Assembly (NCBI RefSeq): GCF_003710805.1
Contig: NZ_RHHB01000006.1
Span: 62,001 to 126,000 of the forward strand
Source of the DNA: Agromyces tardus
GTDB taxonomy: Bacteria; Actinomycetota; Actinomycetes; Actinomycetales; Microbacteriaceae
Length of the DNA: 64,000 bases
Direction: 5' to 3'
Part shown: one piece after another, positions 43,242-53,452 of the stretch
Layout: every line of letters starts with the position of its first letter
Numbering within the stretch: position 1 is the stretch's first letter
Position numbers and translations under genes: made by a program
The notes under the pieces: generated by a model
Databases searched by the model: none
Told to the model about the DNA's origin: nothing
Seen by the model: only the letters and a program-made list of their open reading frames with translations

Positions 43242-44468
43242 ATGACCGCGCTTGATGCCCCTCTCGTCGGACGGGTGCAGCCGTCGGCGCTGCGTCCCGT
43301 GTTCACGTCGCTGCGGGTCGGCCTCCACGTGCTGGTCGTCGGCCTCACGATCTTCGTCGTCGCGCGCGCCGCGCTCGCCGGCGGCGAGCAGGTCGTCGCC
43401 ACCGCGATCCTCGCGATCGCCTTCATCGGCACCTACGTGGTCGGCGTCGTCACGGCGCACCAGGTCGTCACGCCGTGGATGCGGGCCGGGTGGCTCGTCA
43501 TGCTGCTGGGCCTGTGGCTCGGCCTCAGCGCCCTCACGCCGGACGCCGCGTTCCTCGCGTTCCCCCTCTTCTTCCTCGAGCTGCACGTGCTGCCCGCGCG
43601 CTACGGCGTGCCGCTCGTCGCGCTGACCTTCATCCTCAGCGTGTGGAGCACGACGTCGCACCTCGGCTTCGCGGCCGGCAGCATCGTCGGACCGTTCATC
43701 GCCGCGGGCGTCGCGATCATCATCGGCCTCGGCTACCGCGCCATGGCCGTGGAGTCGCGCGAGCGTCAGGCGCTCATCCTCGACCTGCTCGCGACGCGCG
43801 AGGAGCTGGCGGCGGCGAGTCGGGAGGCGGGCACGCTCGCCGAGCGCGAGCGCATCGCCCGTGAGATCCACGACACCGTGGCGCAGGGCCTCTCGAGCAT
43901 CCAGCTGCTCCTGCACGCGGCCGAGCGCGACGTCGACGATGCGCCGACGCGCGACAAGCTCCGGCTCGCCCGGGAGACCGCAGCGGAGAACCTCCAGGAG
44001 ACCCGCCGGTTCATCCGCGAGCTCACCCCGCCCGCGCTCGATTCGCAGACGCTCCCCGCCGCGCTGCGCCGCCTGACCGAGGCGACGAGCGAGCAGGCGC
44101 GGCAGTCGGGGTCCCGCACGCGCATCTCCTTCACGACGAGCGGCGAGCCTCTGCCGCTGCCCATGTCGATCGAGGCCACGCTGCTGCGCATCGCCCAGGG
44201 TTCGCTCTCGAACGTGCTCAAACATGCGGATGCCGCACGCGCGGAGCTCACGCTCAGCTACCTCGGCGACGAGGTCGCCCTCGACGTCGTCGACGACGGG
44301 GTCGGCTTCGAGCCCACCATCGTCGACGCCGCGCACGCCGACGGCGAGTCCTTCGGCCTGCGAGCGATCCGGCAGCGAGCCGAGCGCCTCGGCGGAACGG
44401 CCGACGTCGAGTCCACCCCGGGCGGCGGCACCGCGCTGTCCGTGCGCATCCCGGCGGTGCCGGCATGA
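43242..44468 (+). CDS. Sensor histidine kinase, NarL-partner (HisKA_3) type
   Basis: A 408-residue kinase. Six hydrophobic helices fill residues about 22-170, without a sizeable external domain, resembling MacS-like actinobacterial kinases. The HisKA_3 box is RERIAREIHDTVAQGLSSIQL (about 203-222, His phospho-acceptor), then the HATPase_c domain with QGSLSNVLKHADA (N box) and DDGVGFEP (G1 box). It overlaps the response regulator gene as ATGA. The input signal cannot be inferred. Confidence 0.92.
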   Translation: MTALDAPLVGRVQPSALRPVFTSLRVGLHVLVVGLTIFVVARAALAGGEQVVATAILAIAFIGTYVVGVVTAHQVVTPWMRAGWLVMLLGLWLGLSALTPDAAFLAFPLFFLELHVLPARYGVPLVALTFILSVWSTTSHLGFAAGSIVGPFIAAGVAIIIGLGYRAMAVESRERQALILDLLATREELAAASREAGTLAERERIAREIHDTVAQGLSSIQLLLHAAERDVDDAPTRDKLRLARETAAENLQETRRFIRELTPPALDSQTLPAALRRLTEATSEQARQSGSRTRISFTTSGEPLPLPMSIEATLLRIAQGSLSNVLKHADAARAELTLSYLGDEVALDVVDDGVGFEPTIVDAAHADGESFGLRAIRQRAERLGGTADVESTPGGGTALSVRIPAVPA

Positions 44469-45091
44469 TCCGCCTCCTCCTGAGCGACGACCATCCCGTG
44501 GTGCGCGCGGGCATGCGCGCCCTGCTGGAGGCCGAGTCCGACCTCGAGGTCGTCGGCGAGGCGGCCTCCGCCGAGGAGGCGGTGCAGCTCGCCGCGCGAC
44601 CGGGCGTCGACCTCGTGCTCATGGACCTGCAGTTCCCGGGCGCCCTGCAGGGCGTCGACGCGACACGGCGCATCCGCTCGACCCGAGGCGCGCCCAAGGT
44701 GCTCGTGCTCACGAACTACGACACCGACGCCGACATCCTCGGCGCGATCGAGGCGGGTGCGAGCGGCTACCTCCTGAAGGACGCTCCCCCCGCCGAGCTC
44801 ATCGCCGCCATCCGGGCCGCGGCGGCCGGGGAGTCGGCGCTCGCGCCGGCGGTGGCGTCGCGGCTCGAGGACTCGCAGCGGGCGGGCGACCAGCGCCTCA
44901 CCGTGCGCGAGGCCGAAGTGCTCGCCCTCGTCGCCGAGGGCCGCTCGAATCGCGAGATCGGCCGCTCGCTGTTCCTCAGCGAGGCGACCGTGAAGTCGCA
45001 TCTCGTGCACATCTTCACGAAGCTCGGCGTGGGGTCGCGCACCCAGGCCGTGGCCCGTGCCCGCGAGCTCGGGGCGATCCGGGCGGGCTGA
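44465..45091 (+). CDS. NarL/FixJ-type response regulator
   Basis: A 208-residue regulator: receiver domain with LLSDDHPVVRAGM (acidic pair at 7-8), phospho-acceptor Asp in LVLMDLQFPGALQGVD (about 56) and the conserved Lys in YLLKDAPP; LuxR-type DNA-binding domain with LTVREAEVLALVAEGRSNREIG (split over helices, about 145-166). Coupled to the upstream kinase and followed 3 nt later by an alpha/beta hydrolase that is probably co-transcribed. Confidence 0.94.
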   Translation: MIRLLLSDDHPVVRAGMRALLEAESDLEVVGEAASAEEAVQLAARPGVDLVLMDLQFPGALQGVDATRRIRSTRGAPKVLVLTNYDTDADILGAIEAGASGYLLKDAPPAELIAAIRAAAAGESALAPAVASRLEDSQRAGDQRLTVREAEVLALVAEGRSNREIGRSLFLSEATVKSHLVHIFTKLGVGSRTQAVARARELGAIRAG

Positions 45092-45094
45092 CGG

Positions 45095-45919
45095 ATGCCG
45101 CGCGCCCGCGTCCTGCTCGTGCACGGGATCCGTACCTCGGCGTCCATGTGGCGCGGCCAGGTCGAGCGCCTCTCGCGGCACGACCTCGAGGTCGTGCCGG
45201 TCGACCTGCCGGGCCACGGGTCGCGGATCGGCGAGCCCTTCACACTCGACGCGGCGTTCCGCGTGATCGGCGAGGCGCTCGCCGGCGGTGCGAGCGGCGC
45301 GGCCGGCACGCCCGTCCCGGGCAGCCCGGCTGAGCCGCCACGGCTGCTCGTGGGGCTGAGCCTCGGCGGGTACCTGGCCATCGAGTTCGCGGCGCGGCAT
45401 CCCGAGGCCCTCGACGGCCTGGTCGCGGCGTCGTGCAGCACCCGGCCGCGCGGGGCGGCGCTCGCCGGCTACCAGCGACTCGCGGCACTCATCTCGCGGC
45501 TGCCCGATCGGGGTCGCAGGCTCAACGACGTGATGGCGCGGGTGTTCCTCCCGGCCGACGCGGTCGCCGACGTCGTCGCGGGCGGCGTCGCACTCGACGT
45601 CATGCAGCCCACGCTGGCCGCGGTGGGTCGGCTCGACACCGAGCGCTCCCTCGCGTCGGTGACGGTGCCCGTCTGGCTCGTCAACGGGCAGTTCGACCAC
45701 TTCCGCCTCGAGGAGCGACGGATGCTGCGCGCCGCCCCCGGGTCGCGGCGGGTCGTGATCCAGGGCGCCACCCACCTCGTGAGCCTCGCCCGCCCCGACG
45801 ACTTCGCGGCGGCGGTGCTCGGCGCGGTCGCGGAACTCGAGCGCCGGGCCGCCCGCGCGCGGCGCCCTGCTGCGGAATCCGGTGAGGTCGCCGTGCCACC
45901 GTCACGGGCGGCCGGCTGA
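45095..45919 (+). CDS. Alpha/beta hydrolase
   Basis: A 274-residue hydrolase. The oxyanion segment [13 protein letters not shown] is at residues 7-19, the nucleophile elbow GLSLGG at about 88-93 (Ser 90), the acid in [12 protein letters not shown] and the catalytic His in IQGATHLVS near 230. A variable Gly/Ala/Pro insertion near 62-80 separates the front strands. It directly follows the two-component pair with a 3-nt gap. Substrate unknown; lipase, esterase or haloperoxidase-like activities all fit. Confidence 0.86.
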   Translation: MPRARVLLVHGIRTSASMWRGQVERLSRHDLEVVPVDLPGHGSRIGEPFTLDAAFRVIGEALAGGASGAAGTPVPGSPAEPPRLLVGLSLGGYLAIEFAARHPEALDGLVAASCSTRPRGAALAGYQRLAALISRLPDRGRRLNDVMARVFLPADAVADVVAGGVALDVMQPTLAAVGRLDTERSLASVTVPVWLVNGQFDHFRLEERRMLRAAPGSRRVVIQGATHLVSLARPDDFAAAVLGAVAELERRAARARRPAAESGEVAVPPSRAAG

Positions 45920-45942
45920 CCGCGGACTCCGGCGCGCACGCT

Positions 45943-45971
45943 TTGGAGACTCACCCGCATGCTGGTATCGT
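45943..45971 (+). promoter_or_regulatory. Promoter of rpsT
   Basis: TTGGAG (45943-45948), a 17-bp spacer and TATCGT (45966-45971) form a good sigma-70-type promoter. The expected start near 45978 leaves a leader of about 105 nt before rpsT, room for feedback regulation by S20. Confidence 0.7.
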
Positions 45972-46082
45972 TGCCTGTTGGCTTGCGTGTGGGTCCCACC
46001 CCGCACGATTCGCCGGGCGCGAGCCCCTCTACCTCGCGACGGCACATCCGGTACCCACACGAGAACGAAAGACGAACCACAC

Positions 46083-46343
46083 GTGGCAAACATCAAGTCG
46101 CAGATCAAGCGCATCCGCACGAACCTCAAGGCGCAGGAGCGGAACAAGGCCGTGAAGAGCGAGCTCAAGACGGTCATCAACGCCACCCGCAAGGCGATCG
46201 CCGCCGGCGACAAGGAGAAGGCGACCGCCGCCCTCCACGTCGCGACCCGCAAGCTCGACAAGGCTGCGAGCAAGGGCGTCATCCACAAGAACCAGGCCGC
46301 GAACCGCAAGTCGGCCATCGCGAAGCAGGTCGCAGCGCTCTGA
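46083..46343 (+). CDS. rpsT: 30S ribosomal protein S20
   Basis: An 86-residue Lys/Arg/Ala-rich helical protein with the S20 signature [13 protein letters not shown] at the start and the conserved [16 protein letters not shown] near the end (about 64-79). It binds 16S rRNA early in 30S assembly. GTG start, as often in S20 genes. It has its own promoter and a strong terminator and is divergent in orientation from holA, the usual actinobacterial neighbour. Confidence 0.97.
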   Translation: MANIKSQIKRIRTNLKAQERNKAVKSELKTVINATRKAIAAGDKEKATAALHVATRKLDKAASKGVIHKNQAANRKSAIAKQVAAL

Positions 46344-46359
46344 CGCGACGACACTGATC

Positions 46360-46393
46360 GACGGCCCCGCACCCCTCGAGGTGCGGGGCCGTC
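46360..46393 (+). terminator. Terminator after rpsT
   Basis: GACGGCCCCGCAC (46360-46372) and GTGCGGGGCCGTC (46381-46393) form a perfect 13-bp stem with an 8-nt loop, 16 bp past the rpsT stop and facing the convergent holA gene. Confidence 0.85.
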
Positions 46394-46420
46394 GGCGTCC
46401 GCATGCGGGGCGGGCTGGGG

Positions 46421-46500
46421 TGCAGTGCCCTCAGCGACGGCGCAGTGCCCTCAGCGACGGCGCAGTGCCCTCAACGACGGTGGAGTGCCCTCAGCGACGC
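46421..46500. repeat. 20-bp tandem repeat, four copies
   Basis: Four head-to-tail 20-bp units (46421, 46441, 46461, 46481) of the form CGCAGTGCCCTCAGCGACGG with one or two changes between units. The last unit contains the holA stop codon and the last two codons on the minus strand, so the array looks like duplication of the holA 3' end. Confidence 0.9.
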
Positions 46501-47513
46501 CCGCGTGACGCGACGACGCCGATGAGGCGCTCGAGCGCGAAGACCGGATCGCGCTCGGCCCCCTTGACGGCCGCATCGGTGGCGGCGAGCGCCTCGATGG
46601 TGCGGGCCAGGCCCTCGTCGTCCCACCCGGCGAGGTCGCGACGCGCGCGGTCGATCTGCCAGGGGGCGAGCCCGAGCGACGAGGCGGCCTGCGCCGATCC
46701 GCCGCGGAGCCCCGCGACCTTGGCCATCGTGCGCACCTTCATGGCGAAGGCGGCCACCATGGGCACCGGATCGGCGCCGCTGTCGAGTGCGTGCCGGAGC
46801 GCCATGAGCGCCTCGCCGTGCCGCCCCGCGATGGCGGCGTCGGCCACGGCGAACGCGTTCGTCTCGACGCGACCGCCGTAGTACTTGGCGACGACGGCGT
46901 CGTCGATGTCGCCCGGGGCGTCGGCGAGCAATTGCCGGCAGGCCGACGAGAGCTCGGCCAGGTCGTCACTGAACGCCGCGACGAGCGCGCGCAGGGCCGA
47001 CGCGCTGATCCTGCGGCCGGCCGAGCGGAACTCGGCCGCAGCGAAGTCCTGCTTCTCGGTGTCCTTCTTGAGTTCGGCGCACACCACCTCGACGCCGCCG
47101 CCGGTGCCGGCCCGGATCGCGTCGAGCAGCTTCTTGCCGCGCATGCCGCCGCGATGACGCAGCACGAGCGTCGTGGACTCGGCGGTCGCCGGGAGGTACT
47201 CGAGCGCGTCGATGAGGAAGTCGTCGCTCGCGCGGTCGACCCCCGCCACGCGGATGAGACGGGGCTCGCCGAAGAGCGACGGGCTCGCGAGCGTGAGCAG
47301 CTCGCCGCGACGGTAGCCGTCCGCCTCGAGGTCGCTCACCTCGAGCGCGGGGTCTTCGGCGCGGAGGAACTCGCGGAGCATCGAAGTGGCGCGTTCGGCG
47401 AGCACGTCCTCGGGGCCGGAGACGAGCACCACGGGCGCGGGTCGCACGGCGTTCCAGGCGAGCTGCGGGATCGCGGACTTCGCCCGCGCCGCGGGTGCGT
47501 TGCGTGCGGCCAC
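46491..47513 (-). CDS. holA: DNA polymerase III delta subunit
   Basis: A 340-residue clamp-loader subunit that opens the beta clamp. The N-terminal P-loop-like domain has VVLVSGPEDVLAERA (about 27-41) without a functional Walker A, as in all delta subunits, and the C-terminal collar region shows AVADAAIAGRHGEALMALRH. The GTG at 47513 has GGAGGG about 4 nt upstream and a TAGACT -10 about 25 nt upstream. The stop lies within the last copy of a 20-bp repeat. It follows comEC, the standard order comEA-comEC-holA. Confidence 0.93.
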   Translation of the reverse strand: MAARNAPAARAKSAIPQLAWNAVRPAPVVLVSGPEDVLAERATSMLREFLRAEDPALEVSDLEADGYRRGELLTLASPSLFGEPRLIRVAGVDRASDDFLIDALEYLPATAESTTLVLRHRGGMRGKKLLDAIRAGTGGGVEVVCAELKKDTEKQDFAAAEFRSAGRRISASALRALVAAFSDDLAELSSACRQLLADAPGDIDDAVVAKYYGGRVETNAFAVADAAIAGRHGEALMALRHALDSGADPVPMVAAFAMKVRTMAKVAGLRGGSAQAASSLGLAPWQIDRARRDLAGWDDEGLARTIEALAATDAAVKGAERDPVFALERLIGVVASRGRR

Positions 47514-47543
47514 GTGCCCTCCGATGATCGATGCCGGTCAAGT

Positions 47544-49994
47544 CTACGGTCGGCCACCGACCCCGGACGCGTCGCGCTCCGACCAGACGCCGAAGGCCCC
47601 GTCGCCGAGCGCGTCGAGCAGGATGAGCCCCGAGCGATCCGTGCGCACCGGCGTGGTGCCCGTCGCCCTCAGGATGTCGAGGAGCCGATCGGTGGGGTGC
47701 CCGTAGCCGTTGTCGGCACCCACCCCGATCACCCCCACCGTCGCGTCGAGCTCGCGGTAGAGCGACTCGCTCTGGTCGGCACTGCCGTGGTGGGCCACCT
47801 TCACGAGATCGACCGGGCCGATGTCGGCGGCACGCAGCATCCGCGCCTGGGCCGACTCGCCCAGGTCGCCGAGGAAGACGCCACGGTACTCGGAGGTGAC
47901 GAGATCGATGACGACGCTGGCGTCGTTGCCGGGCGCGAGGCCCGGCTTCGGCCAGCGCACGCTCCAGCGGGCGAACCCGAGCGAGCCCGTCGCGCCGGCC
48001 TGGACCTCGAGGGTGCGAGCTCCGGATGCCGCGAGCGGCTCGAGCACGCGCGCCGAGCGCCGGCCGTCCTCCGGGCCGTGCAGCACGAGGTCGACGCGCC
48101 CGGCGAGGGCCGCCGAACCGCCCACGTGGTCGGCATCCCAGTGGGTGAGCACGGCGAGGTCGACGCGATCGACGGCGAGCTCGTCGAGGCAACGGGCGAG
48201 CGCCGCGGGATCGGGACCCGCGTCGATGACCATCGTCGCACCGTCCTCCCGCACGAGCACGGCATCGCCCTGACCCACGTCGCACGCGGCGAGCTCCCAG
48301 TCGGTCGGTCGCGTGGCTCGACCGACGAGGGACGGCCCCGCCACGAGTCCCAGCGGCACCGCGACGGCGATGAGCAGCAGGACCGCCGCCGCGTTCCGCA
48401 CGACCGGCGGCCCCCGGCGCGCGAGCACCAGCCAGAGGCCGAGCGCCGTCACCCCGGCGAACGTCACGGCGCCCACCGCATCGGGGAGCCATGGCAGCCG
48501 CTGGAGCGGTAGGCCGGCGGCCCCGCGGGCGACGACCGCGATCCAGTTCGCCGGCAGCCACGCGAGCTGGAGGAACGCGAAGCCCACCGACGGCAACAGC
48601 GGGAGCAGCAGGCAGCCGACGAGGCCCGCGACCGTCGCCACCGGGGCGGCGGGCGCAGCGAGGAGGTTGGCGGGCACCCCGTAGACCGGGATGGCCGGGT
48701 CCAGCAACAGGAGGACGGGCTGGCACGCGAGCTGCGCCGCGAGGGGCACCGCGACGACCGCGGCCAACGGCCTCGGCATCACCCGTGCGAGCACGCGAGT
48801 GAGTGGACGCGAGAGCAGCAGGAGCCCACCGGTCGCCGCGACCGACAGCGCGAAGCCGAAGTCGCGGGCGTACCACGGGTCGATCGCCAGCAGCACGACG
48901 ACCGCGACGGCCAACGCGGGGACGCCGCCGCCGGCGCGGCCGCTCGCGACGGCCACGAGCACCACGACCGCCATGACGGCAGCGCGCACGACGCTCGACT
49001 CGGGCGTGACGAGGACGACGAAGGCGGCGAGGGCCAGCAGGGCGGCCACGACCCGGCCGACCCGCGGCACACCGAGCAGGGCGGCGACCGCGAACCCCGC
49101 GGCGGTGACGATCGCGCAGTTCGCACCCGAGACCGCGGTCAGGTGGCTCAGCGAGCTCGCCTTCATCGCCGCGTCGAGCTCCTCGTCGACGGCTGCCGTG
49201 TCGCCGATGGCCAGGCCGGGCACGAGCGCACCGCCATCGCCGCCCAGCTCGCCCGCGGCAGCCGAGAGCCGCTCGCGGAGGCCTGCAGCCCACGCGAGCC
49301 AGGGATCGGGCGGTTCGACGTCGACGAGCTCGCTCGCGGTGACCCGGAACGCCGCGGACTCCGCGGCGGGCAGCGGCGCGAGCCGCGCCCGCACGACCGC
49401 GCGTGAACCGAAGGCGAGGTCGGCATCGCCCGCCTGCACGGACACCACCACCGGGACGGTGGGGATCCCGATGCCGTCGAGCGCGATCGCCCGGGCCTCG
49501 ACGCGATACGTGGTGGTTCCGACGGACCAGGGCGCCGCCCGGGCCGGCTGCGGCGCACCCGTGAGCTCGATCGTGAGCTCCGCCGTGCGCCGCTCCCCCG
49601 CCACCTCGACGAGCGGGCTCGTCGCCCGCGCCTCCAGCTGAAGGGACGCCTGCGTCGCGGCGACTCCCGCGCAGGCGGCGGAGACGAGCAGCGCCGCGAG
49701 GATGGCCGTCGTGCGAGCTCGGCCGGCGCCCGGGCGATCGGAGTGCGAGCGACCCGCGCCGACCCGGGCCCACCGCGGACCTCGCCACGAAGCCGAGACA
49801 CCCGGTCGCGGCATCCGCCGTGCGCCGCCGAGGCGATGCCCCGCGAGCATCGCGATCGCCCCCGCGCCGAGCGACCAGGCCACCGCCGGTGCGAGCCATG
49901 TCGGCACGTCCGCGTCGGGCGCGCCGACGGCGCACCAGGCCGCGGCCCAGGCGGCCACGGCGGGCACGAGCAGCCGCAGGTCGTGCGCGCGCAC
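47544..49994 (-). CDS. comEC: ComEC/Rec2-type DNA uptake channel
   Basis: An 816-residue membrane protein. After an N-terminal hydrophobic region and an OB-like external domain (about 105-215), the competence domain is seen in SLSHLTAVSGANCAIVTAAGF (about 270-289 in two blocks) and about ten helices follow. The C-terminal metallo-beta-lactamase-like domain has LTHWDADHVGGSAAL and VKVAHHGSADQS. ComEC conducts single-stranded DNA across the membrane in transformation. The GTG at 49994 immediately follows the comEA stop. No pilus or comF gene is in the window. Confidence 0.94.
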   Translation of the reverse strand: MRAHDLRLLVPAVAAWAAAWCAVGAPDADVPTWLAPAVAWSLGAGAIAMLAGHRLGGARRMPRPGVSASWRGPRWARVGAGRSHSDRPGAGRARTTAILAALLVSAACAGVAATQASLQLEARATSPLVEVAGERRTAELTIELTGAPQPARAAPWSVGTTTYRVEARAIALDGIGIPTVPVVVSVQAGDADLAFGSRAVVRARLAPLPAAESAAFRVTASELVDVEPPDPWLAWAAGLRERLSAAAGELGGDGGALVPGLAIGDTAAVDEELDAAMKASSLSHLTAVSGANCAIVTAAGFAVAALLGVPRVGRVVAALLALAAFVVLVTPESSVVRAAVMAVVVLVAVASGRAGGGVPALAVAVVVLLAIDPWYARDFGFALSVAATGGLLLLSRPLTRVLARVMPRPLAAVVAVPLAAQLACQPVLLLLDPAIPVYGVPANLLAAPAAPVATVAGLVGCLLLPLLPSVGFAFLQLAWLPANWIAVVARGAAGLPLQRLPWLPDAVGAVTFAGVTALGLWLVLARRGPPVVRNAAAVLLLIAVAVPLGLVAGPSLVGRATRPTDWELAACDVGQGDAVLVREDGATMVIDAGPDPAALARCLDELAVDRVDLAVLTHWDADHVGGSAALAGRVDLVLHGPEDGRRSARVLEPLAASGARTLEVQAGATGSLGFARWSVRWPKPGLAPGNDASVVIDLVTSEYRGVFLGDLGESAQARMLRAADIGPVDLVKVAHHGSADQSESLYRELDATVGVIGVGADNGYGHPTDRLLDILRATGTTPVRTDRSGLILLDALGDGAFGVWSERDASGVGGRP

Positions 49995-50699
49995 TCAGAG
50001 GCTCACGAGGTCGACGATGCCCGAATAGACGGCGTCGCCGATGCCCGCGACGTCGAGCAGCTGGTCGACGCTCGTGAACGATCCGTTCGCCTCGCGCCAG
50101 TCGATGATGCGCTGCGCGAGCGCGGGACCGATCCGCGGCAGCGTGTCGAGCTCGGCGAGGTCGGCCGAGTTGAGGTGCACCTTGCCGTCACCGGCAGCGC
50201 CGCCGCCTCCACCGCCGGATGCGGTCGCCGGCGGCGCAACCTCGCCAACGGCGCGGACGACGAGCTGCTCGCCGTCGACCACGGGGCGCGCGAGGTTCAC
50301 GCCCGCCGGGTCGGCCTCGGTCGTGAAGCCGCCCGCCGCGGCGACGGCGTCGACGACGCGGGAGCCGGGGGCGAGTTCGACGAGGCCCGGCTTCGCGACC
50401 GCGCCGAGCACGTGCACGAGCAGCGACGGTGCGCCGTCGATCGCCGCACCCGCTCCGCCGCTTCCCTCGGCACCCGCGCTCGGCGAACCGCCCGCGGCGC
50501 CGTGGTCGAGGCCGACGCCGGGTGCGCCGGGGCTCACGACGCCCTGCGCTCCTCCGCCGGAGCCCAGGAACGAGAGCACGGCCGCCACCGCGACCGCGAC
50601 GATGAACAGGGTCACCGCAGCGCCGACCGCGAGGCGGGTGCGTGGCCGCGCCCGCGCGTCGAGCACGGCGAGCGGGTCGGTCGCGGGCTGTTCGGGCAT
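49995..50699 (-). CDS. comEA: ComEA-family helix-hairpin-helix DNA-binding protein
   Basis: A 234-residue membrane-anchored DNA receptor. One membrane helix (about residues 25-45, AVGAAVTLFIVAVAVAAVLS), a Gly/Ala-rich linker, a SLBB domain (about 90-150, VHVLGAVAKPGLVELAPGSRV in parts) and a C-terminal helix-hairpin-helix pair with LNSADLAELDTLPRIGPALA (about 175-194). Start ATG 50699, 6 nt after TAGCGT. With comEC it forms the core of a DNA uptake system. Confidence 0.94.
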   Translation of the reverse strand: MPEQPATDPLAVLDARARPRTRLAVGAAVTLFIVAVAVAAVLSFLGSGGGAQGVVSPGAPGVGLDHGAAGGSPSAGAEGSGGAGAAIDGAPSLLVHVLGAVAKPGLVELAPGSRVVDAVAAAGGFTTEADPAGVNLARPVVDGEQLVVRAVGEVAPPATASGGGGGGAAGDGKVHLNSADLAELDTLPRIGPALAQRIIDWREANGSFTSVDQLLDVAGIGDAVYSGIVDLVSL

Positions 50700-50705
50700 G
50701 CCCGA

Positions 50706-50711
50706 ACGCTA
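50706..50711 (-). promoter_or_regulatory. -10 hexamer for comEA (leaderless)
   Basis: TAGCGT on the minus strand, then TCGGGC and the ATG of comEA at 50699. The same TAGCGT word precedes the LolD/MacB-type gene at 28312-28307. Confidence 0.5.
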
Positions 50712-50792
50712 CGGAGCCGCCGCGCGGCATCCGCCCGTCGTCACCTCAGCGGTGGGCCTGCAGGCGATCGCCGACCCTGTGGAGGCCGGGTG

Positions 50793-53369
50793 TCAGCGCT
50801 TCGTGGCGATGTTCACGAGCCTCGGCGCACGCACGATGACCGCGGCGATCTCCCGCTCGCCGATCGAGCGCACGACCGCCTCGGACGCGCGCGCGAGGGC
50901 CTCGAGCTCGTCGGGAGCGATCTTCGGCGAGACCTCGAGCCGGTCGCGCACCTTGCCGTCGACCTGGACGATCGCGGTCACCGACTCCTCGACGAGGAGG
51001 GCCGGGTCGGCCCTGCGCCACGGCACGAGCGCGACGCTCGGCTCGTACCCGAGCCGCTCCCACATGTCCTCCGCCGTGAACGGTGCGAACAGGTCGAGGA
51101 TCATGGCCGTGACCTCGGCAGCCTCGCGCACCGCCGCATCCCCGGCGCCCGGCCCCGAGTCGATCGCCTTGCGCGTCGCGTTCACGAGCTCCATGAGTCG
51201 CGCGACGATCACGTTGAACTTGAACGCCTCGGCGAGGCCCGGCGCGTCGGCGAGCAGCCGGTGCGTGATCCGGCGCAGCGCCGGGTCGCCGGACTTCCAC
51301 TCCACGTCGGGCGAGGAGGTGACCTCCCCCGCGATGCGCCACGCGCGTGCGAGGAACTTGGCCGACCCCGTCGGCGACAGGTCCGCCCAGTCGATGTCGT
51401 CCTCCGGCGGGCCCGCGAACGCGAGCGTCACGCGCAGCGCGTCGGCGCCGTGCGCCCCGAGCTCGCTCGCGAACTCGACGAGGTTGCCCTTCGACTTCGA
51501 CATCTTCGACCCGTCCATGAGCACCATGCCCTGGTTCAGGAGGGAGGTGAAGGGCTCGGTGAAGCTCAGGTAGCCGAGGTCGAAGAGCACCTTCGTGATG
51601 AAGCGGGCGTAGAGCAGGTGCAGGATCGCGTGCTCGACGCCGCCGACGTACTGGTCGACCGGCGCCCACTTCTCGGCATCGGCCGGCTCGAACGCGCGCT
51701 CGTCGTCGTTCGGGTTGAGGTAGCGCAGGTAGTACCACGAGCTGTCGACGAACGTGTCCATCGTGTCGGAGTCGCGGCGCGCCGCTCCCCCGCAGTTCGG
51801 GCAGGCGACGTTCACCCAGTCTTCGGCCGCGCCGAGCGGGCTCGAGCCCTTGGGGCTCAGGTCGAGGCCCGCGGCATCCGGAAGCCGCACTGGGAGCTCG
51901 CTCTCGGGCACCGGCACCTCGCCGCAGTCGGGGCAGTGGATGATCGGGATGGGCGTGCCCCAGTAGCGCTGGCGCGAGATGAGCCAGTCGCGCAGGCGGA
52001 AGTTCTTGGCGGCGCGACCGAGCCCGCGCTGCTCGAGCAGTTCGATGACGCGGCGGATCGCGTTCGACTTCGAGAGCCCGTTGAGCGGGCCCGAGTTGAT
52101 GAGGCGACCGTCGCCCGTGAGCGCGATCCCCGTGGAGGCGGGGTCGACCGCGGGCAGGTCCTCGGGGAGCATCGGCACCCCGTTCTCGTCGAGCGGGATG
52201 ACGGGGATCACGCCGGTGACGGGCGCGTTCGTGTCGACGACGACCCGCACCGGCAGCTCGAAGGCACGGGCGAAGTCGAGGTCGCGCTGGTCGTGCGCGG
52301 GCACGGCCATGATCGCGCCGTGGCCGTAGTCGGCCAGCACGTAGTCGGCGGCCCAGATCGGGATGCGCTCGCCGTTCACGGGGTTCACCGCGTAGCGCTC
52401 GAGGAAGACGCCCGTCTTCGGGCGATCGGTGGAGAGCCGGTCGATGTCGGACTCGACGCGCACCGAGTCGAGGTAGTCCTGGAAGCGCTGCTGCACCTCG
52501 GGTGAGGCGCCCTCCGCGAGCTCCGCCGCGAGGTCGGAATCCGGTGCGACGACCATGAAGGTCGCGCCGTAGAGCGTGTCGGGCCGGGTCGTGAACACCG
52601 AGATGCGCTCGTCGCGGCCCTCGATCTCGAACTCGACGTCGGCGCCGGCCGAGCGGCCGATCCAGTTCCGCTGCATCGTGACGACCTTCGTCGGCCACGA
52701 GCCCTCGAGCTGGTTGAGGTCGTCGAGCAGCCGGTCGGCGTAGTCGGTGACGCGGAAGTACCACTGGGTCAGGGCGCGCTTGGTGACCACGAAGCCGCAG
52801 CGCTCGCAATGCCCGTTGACGACCTGCTCGTTCGCGAGCACGGTCTGGTCGTTCGGGCACCAGTTCACGAGGCCGGCCTTGCGATAGGCGATGCCCTGCT
52901 CGTAGAGCTTCAGGAACAGCCACTGGTTCCACTTGTAGTACTCGGGGTCGCTCGTGTGCAGCTCCCGCGACCAGTCGAACGACGGCGCGTACTGCTTGAA
53001 CGAGCGCTTCTGCTGGTCGATGTTCGCGTAGGTCCACTCGCGGGGGTCGACGCCGCGCTTGATGGCCGCGTTCTCGGCGGGCAGTCCGAACGAGTCCCAG
53101 CCGATCGGGTGCAGCACGTCGAAGCCCTGGTGGCGCCAGTACCGCGCTGCGATGTCGCCGAAGCCGAACGCCTCGGCGTGGCCCATGTGCAGGTCGCCCG
53201 ACGGGTAGGGGAACATGTCGAGGATGTACTTGCGGGGACGCGTGTCGCCGGGGGCGCCCGCGCGGAAGGGCTGGAGCTCGTCCCACACCGGAAGCCACTT
53301 CGCCTGGATCTCGGCGAAGTCGTAGGTGCCGCGCTCGGCGGTCTCGGCGGAATCGTGCTCGTGTGCCAC
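50793..53369 (-). CDS. leuS: Leucyl-tRNA synthetase
   Basis: An 858-residue class I synthetase. The HIGH motif appears as HMGH in [15 protein letters not shown] (about 60-74), the editing CP1 domain contains the [12 protein letters not shown] threonine-rich block (about 265), and KMSKS is in [13 protein letters not shown] (about 620). The last 200 residues are the tRNA-binding domain. GTG start at 53369. A TAGGCT -10 (minus strand 53451-53446) overlaps the pabB stop and gives a leader of about 70 nt; I saw no T-box in it. Confidence 0.97.
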   Translation of the reverse strand: MAHEHDSAETAERGTYDFAEIQAKWLPVWDELQPFRAGAPGDTRPRKYILDMFPYPSGDLHMGHAEAFGFGDIAARYWRHQGFDVLHPIGWDSFGLPAENAAIKRGVDPREWTYANIDQQKRSFKQYAPSFDWSRELHTSDPEYYKWNQWLFLKLYEQGIAYRKAGLVNWCPNDQTVLANEQVVNGHCERCGFVVTKRALTQWYFRVTDYADRLLDDLNQLEGSWPTKVVTMQRNWIGRSAGADVEFEIEGRDERISVFTTRPDTLYGATFMVVAPDSDLAAELAEGASPEVQQRFQDYLDSVRVESDIDRLSTDRPKTGVFLERYAVNPVNGERIPIWAADYVLADYGHGAIMAVPAHDQRDLDFARAFELPVRVVVDTNAPVTGVIPVIPLDENGVPMLPEDLPAVDPASTGIALTGDGRLINSGPLNGLSKSNAIRRVIELLEQRGLGRAAKNFRLRDWLISRQRYWGTPIPIIHCPDCGEVPVPESELPVRLPDAAGLDLSPKGSSPLGAAEDWVNVACPNCGGAARRDSDTMDTFVDSSWYYLRYLNPNDDERAFEPADAEKWAPVDQYVGGVEHAILHLLYARFITKVLFDLGYLSFTEPFTSLLNQGMVLMDGSKMSKSKGNLVEFASELGAHGADALRVTLAFAGPPEDDIDWADLSPTGSAKFLARAWRIAGEVTSSPDVEWKSGDPALRRITHRLLADAPGLAEAFKFNVIVARLMELVNATRKAIDSGPGAGDAAVREAAEVTAMILDLFAPFTAEDMWERLGYEPSVALVPWRRADPALLVEESVTAIVQVDGKVRDRLEVSPKIAPDELEALARASEAVVRSIGEREIAAVIVRAPRLVNIATKR

Positions 53370-53452
53370 GTGACTCTCAATCGTGATTCGCGGGGAACGG
53401 GATCGTGCCCGGTCGCGGGCGCGCGCGAGCGACGCCCGGTCATCAAGCCTAC

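Noticed and set aside
46421-46500. CRISPR-like array near rpsT/holA
   Set aside because: The four 20-bp units are head to tail without spacers, so it is a simple tandem repeat.
53370-53452. T-box or riboswitch leader before leuS
   Set aside because: The leader is short, lacks the T-box AGGGUGGNACCGCG-type core and a specifier loop, so there is no support.
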